Positions 6,898 through 8,190 of a stretch of DNA of 8,190 nt are shown here, piece by piece. The notes under the pieces are model-generated. The model did no database searches and was not told the origin of the DNA. It was given only the letters and a program-made list of their open reading frames with translations. Numbering within the stretch: the first letter of the stretch is position 1; the number at the start of each line of letters is the position of its first letter. Source of the DNA: Comamonas sp. lk (GTDB lineage Bacteria; Pseudomonadota; Gammaproteobacteria; Burkholderiales; Burkholderiaceae_C). Made by a program: the position numbers and the translations under genes. The DNA lies in assembly GCA_945875225.1 (NCBI GenBank), contig CAMCJY010000073.1:1-8190 (forward strand), read 5' to 3'.

Positions 6898-6969
6898 TGC
6901 GCCAGGGTGCCGGCCAGTCTTGCACTGTTTGAATTGATTATTTGATGTTTGATTGAAAGTACCCACCGC
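6898..6969 (+). promoter_or_regulatory. Leader with clustered TTGA motifs before the DUF442 gene
   Basis: The 72-bp gap has an AT-rich core at about 6925-6958 that contains five TTGA tetramers, starting at 6929, 6934, 6942, 6949 and 6953. It may hold the promoter and an operator of the downstream gene, but no pair of -35 and -10 boxes with standard spacing stands out. A three-codon reading frame (ATG TTT GAT TGA, 6945-6956) is probably meaningless. Confidence 0.3.
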
Positions 6970-7305
6970 ATGCCCCTCACTATCAGCGCCCATACCGACC
7001 GCTTTGCCACCGCGCCCCAAATCGACCCGAATGACATGGCCGCCATCGCGGCGCAAGGCTTTATCACCGTGGTGAACAACCGCCCCGATGGCGAAGGCGG
7101 GCCGGATCAGCCCAGCTCAGAGGCCATGGCGCAAGCGGCGCAGGCGGCGGGTTTGGAGTACCACTATTTGCCAGTCATCAGCGGTCAAATTACCCCCGAG
7201 CAAGTGGCCAGCTTTGCCGCCGTCGTGGCCGCCTCGAATGGGCCGGTGCTGGCCTTTTGCCGCAGCGGCGCACGCTCGACCACTATTTGGCACATGGGCC
7301 GCTAA
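6970..7305 (+). CDS. DUF442/TIGR01244-family sulfurtransferase- or phosphatase-like protein
   Basis: This 111-residue protein belongs to the DUF442 (beta-lactamase-hydrolase-like phosphatase) group. Family marks are VVNNRPDGEGGPDQPS at about 34-49, YLPV near 66-69, and the active loop CRSGARS with C97 and R102. This six-residue C-to-R loop is the size used by rhodaneses; cysteine-based protein phosphatases use a seven-residue loop. Some family members are fused or adjacent to metallo-beta-lactamase-fold persulfide dioxygenases or sulfide:quinone reductases, which points to persulfide chemistry, but the activity is unproven. ATG 6970 is preferred over an in-frame TTG at 6949, which would add seven residues; GAAAG at 6955-6959 is a weak ribosome binding site. 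The protein stops nine residues after R102, which looks short, so a slight C-terminal truncation is possible. Its stop lies 5 bp from the hrpA stop. Confidence 0.8.
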   Translation: MPLTISAHTDRFATAPQIDPNDMAAIAAQGFITVVNNRPDGEGGPDQPSSEAMAQAAQAAGLEYHYLPVISGQITPEQVASFAAVVAASNGPVLAFCRSGARSTTIWHMGR

Positions 7306-7310
7306 GGGCT

Positions 7311-8190
7311 TTAACTGCCCAGCTGCGCCCAGGCTTTTTCCAGGCGCTTCACGCTCACCGGTTGGGGCGTGCGCAATTCCTGCGCAAACAAGCTGACGCG
7401 CAACTCTTCCATCAGCCAGCGGAACTCGGCCATGCGTTCATCGACCGCCCCCTTGCGCTCTGCCACCAAGCGCCAGTAGCGTTGCTCCAGCGGGCGCAAC
7501 TCGGCCAGCCGGGCAGCATCGCGCGCCGGGTCCGCGCGGTATTTGTCCAAACGCAAGGTGACGGCTTGCAGATAGCGCGCCAAATGCTGCAAGCGCGGCC
7601 AGGGCGTAGTCTGCAAAAAGCGCTTGGGCACCAGACGCTGCACTTGCGCGCTAACATCCTCGCAAGCGGGCGCGGCGTTTTTGCTGTCTTTGATTTTGCG
7701 CGCCGCGTTTTGGTACTCCAGCAAGATGGTCAGCGCCATGCGCGCCACTTCGTTGGCAATCAAGGTCAAGCGGCCCCGGCCCTCGTCCAAACGTTTTTTA
7801 AACGCTGCCGCATCGGTAGGCAAGGGATCTAGCAAAAACGCCCGCTCCAGCGCCAGTGCAATGATCTGGGCTTTGAGTTCTTCCACCGTCCCACCGGCAG
7901 CGTTACTGCCATCAACCCTACCGACTTGCATGTAGGCAGCGCCCATTTTTTGCAAGTCTGGGATGTTCTTTTCCAGGTACTTGATCGCGTCTTTCAGTTG
8001 CAAAGCAAACAAGCGCGCCAGGCCACTGCGGTGTTTGCTTGCGGCGATCTGTGGCTCGTCAAACACTTCCAGCGTCACCGAGTCCCCTGTATCGACTAGG
8101 GCGGGAAAACCAATGACCGCATGGGCACCTTTGCGTATTTCCAGCAGCTCGGGTAATTCGCCAAAAGTCCAAGCGCTGTAGCGCTGTTCG
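7311..8190 (-). CDS. hrpA: ATP-dependent RNA helicase HrpA, C-terminal part (partial)
   Basis: The minus-strand frame is open from the right edge of the window to TAA at 7313-7311, giving about 293 residues with no start inside; the 5' part lies beyond 8190. The sequence matches the C-terminal DUF3418 region of HrpA: near the edge WTFGELPELLEIRKG, then IGFPALVDTGDSV, LEVFDEP, HRSGLARLFALQL and the terminal RWLMEELRVSLFAQELRTPQPVSVKRL. HrpA is a DEAH-box helicase of roughly 1,300 residues. In E. coli it acts in mRNA processing of a fimbrial operon and in resolving stalled or collided ribosomes. The helicase core motifs are not in the window, so the call rests on the C-terminal domain. A GTG codon at 8078 is internal, since homology continues upstream of it. 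It converges on the DUF442 gene. Confidence 0.93.
   Translation of the reverse strand, partial: EQRYSAWTFGELPELLEIRKGAHAVIGFPALVDTGDSVTLEVFDEPQIAASKHRSGLARLFALQLKDAIKYLEKNIPDLQKMGAAYMQVGRVDGSNAAGGTVEELKAQIIALALERAFLLDPLPTDAAAFKKRLDEGRGRLTLIANEVARMALTILLEYQNAARKIKDSKNAAPACEDVSAQVQRLVPKRFLQTTPWPRLQHLARYLQAVTLRLDKYRADPARDAARLAELRPLEQRYWRLVAERKGAVDERMAEFRWLMEELRVSLFAQELRTPQPVSVKRLEKAWAQLGS

Noticed and set aside
7257..7832. Plus-strand open frame of 191 codons over the hrpA end
   Set aside because: It is antisense to a clearly conserved HrpA C-terminal domain and has no recognisable family features.
8076..8078. GTG as the start of a separate gene in the hrpA frame
   Set aside because: Translation upstream to the window edge continues with HrpA-like residues (for example FGELPELLEIRKG), so this codon is internal.
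1..8190. Mobile element, CRISPR array, toxin-antitoxin or defence system
   Set aside because: No transposase, integrase, direct-repeat array or paired small genes were seen. tRNA-Ser genes are common integration sites, but here the flanking DNA on the visible side is intact core genome.

Overview
The window looks like ordinary core chromosome of a betaproteobacterium of the order Burkholderiales, most likely Comamonadaceae or a near relative. The basis is high GC, the pepA-holC pair divergent from lptF-lptG, the close resemblance of the CysB-type regulator to that lineage, and the proteobacterial style of every protein. The genus cannot be fixed from sequence alone. No mobile element, CRISPR array or integration scar was seen.

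Layout. On the minus strand at the left are pepA (leucyl aminopeptidase), holC (DNA polymerase III chi subunit), a tRNA-Ser(GGA) gene only 13 nt after holC, and a strong hairpin terminator. pepA and holC overlap by 4 bp. Facing away from them, 23 bp from the pepA start codon, is the plus-strand run lptF, lptG and a small CbiX/SirB-type chelatase, each joined to the next by a 4-bp stop/start overlap. A 59-bp AT-rich gap leads to cysB. This is followed by a methionine aminotransferase (YbdL type) and a small rhodanese-loop protein of the DUF442/TIGR01244 family. The right end holds the C-terminal part of the RNA helicase HrpA on the minus strand, converging on the DUF442 gene with 5 bp between the stop codons. 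It runs off the window edge.

How the genes work together. LptF and LptG form the membrane part of the ABC transporter that extracts LPS from the inner membrane. The chelatase, CysB, the aminotransferase and the DUF442 protein can all be tied to sulfur metabolism: siroheme for sulfite reductase, sulfur-starvation control, methionine/ketomethylthiobutyrate transamination, and a sulfurtransferase-like fold. The plus-strand block from 4283 to 7305 may therefore be a loose sulfur neighbourhood attached to an LPS-export operon; this is inference. pepA, holC and hrpA are housekeeping genes.

No stretch over 300 bases lacks a gene. I found no convincing undescribed system. The points worth a second look are the compact divergent start region, the tRNA attached to a protein operon, an intragenic 10-bp perfect hairpin in the chelatase gene, and the two AT-rich leaders.
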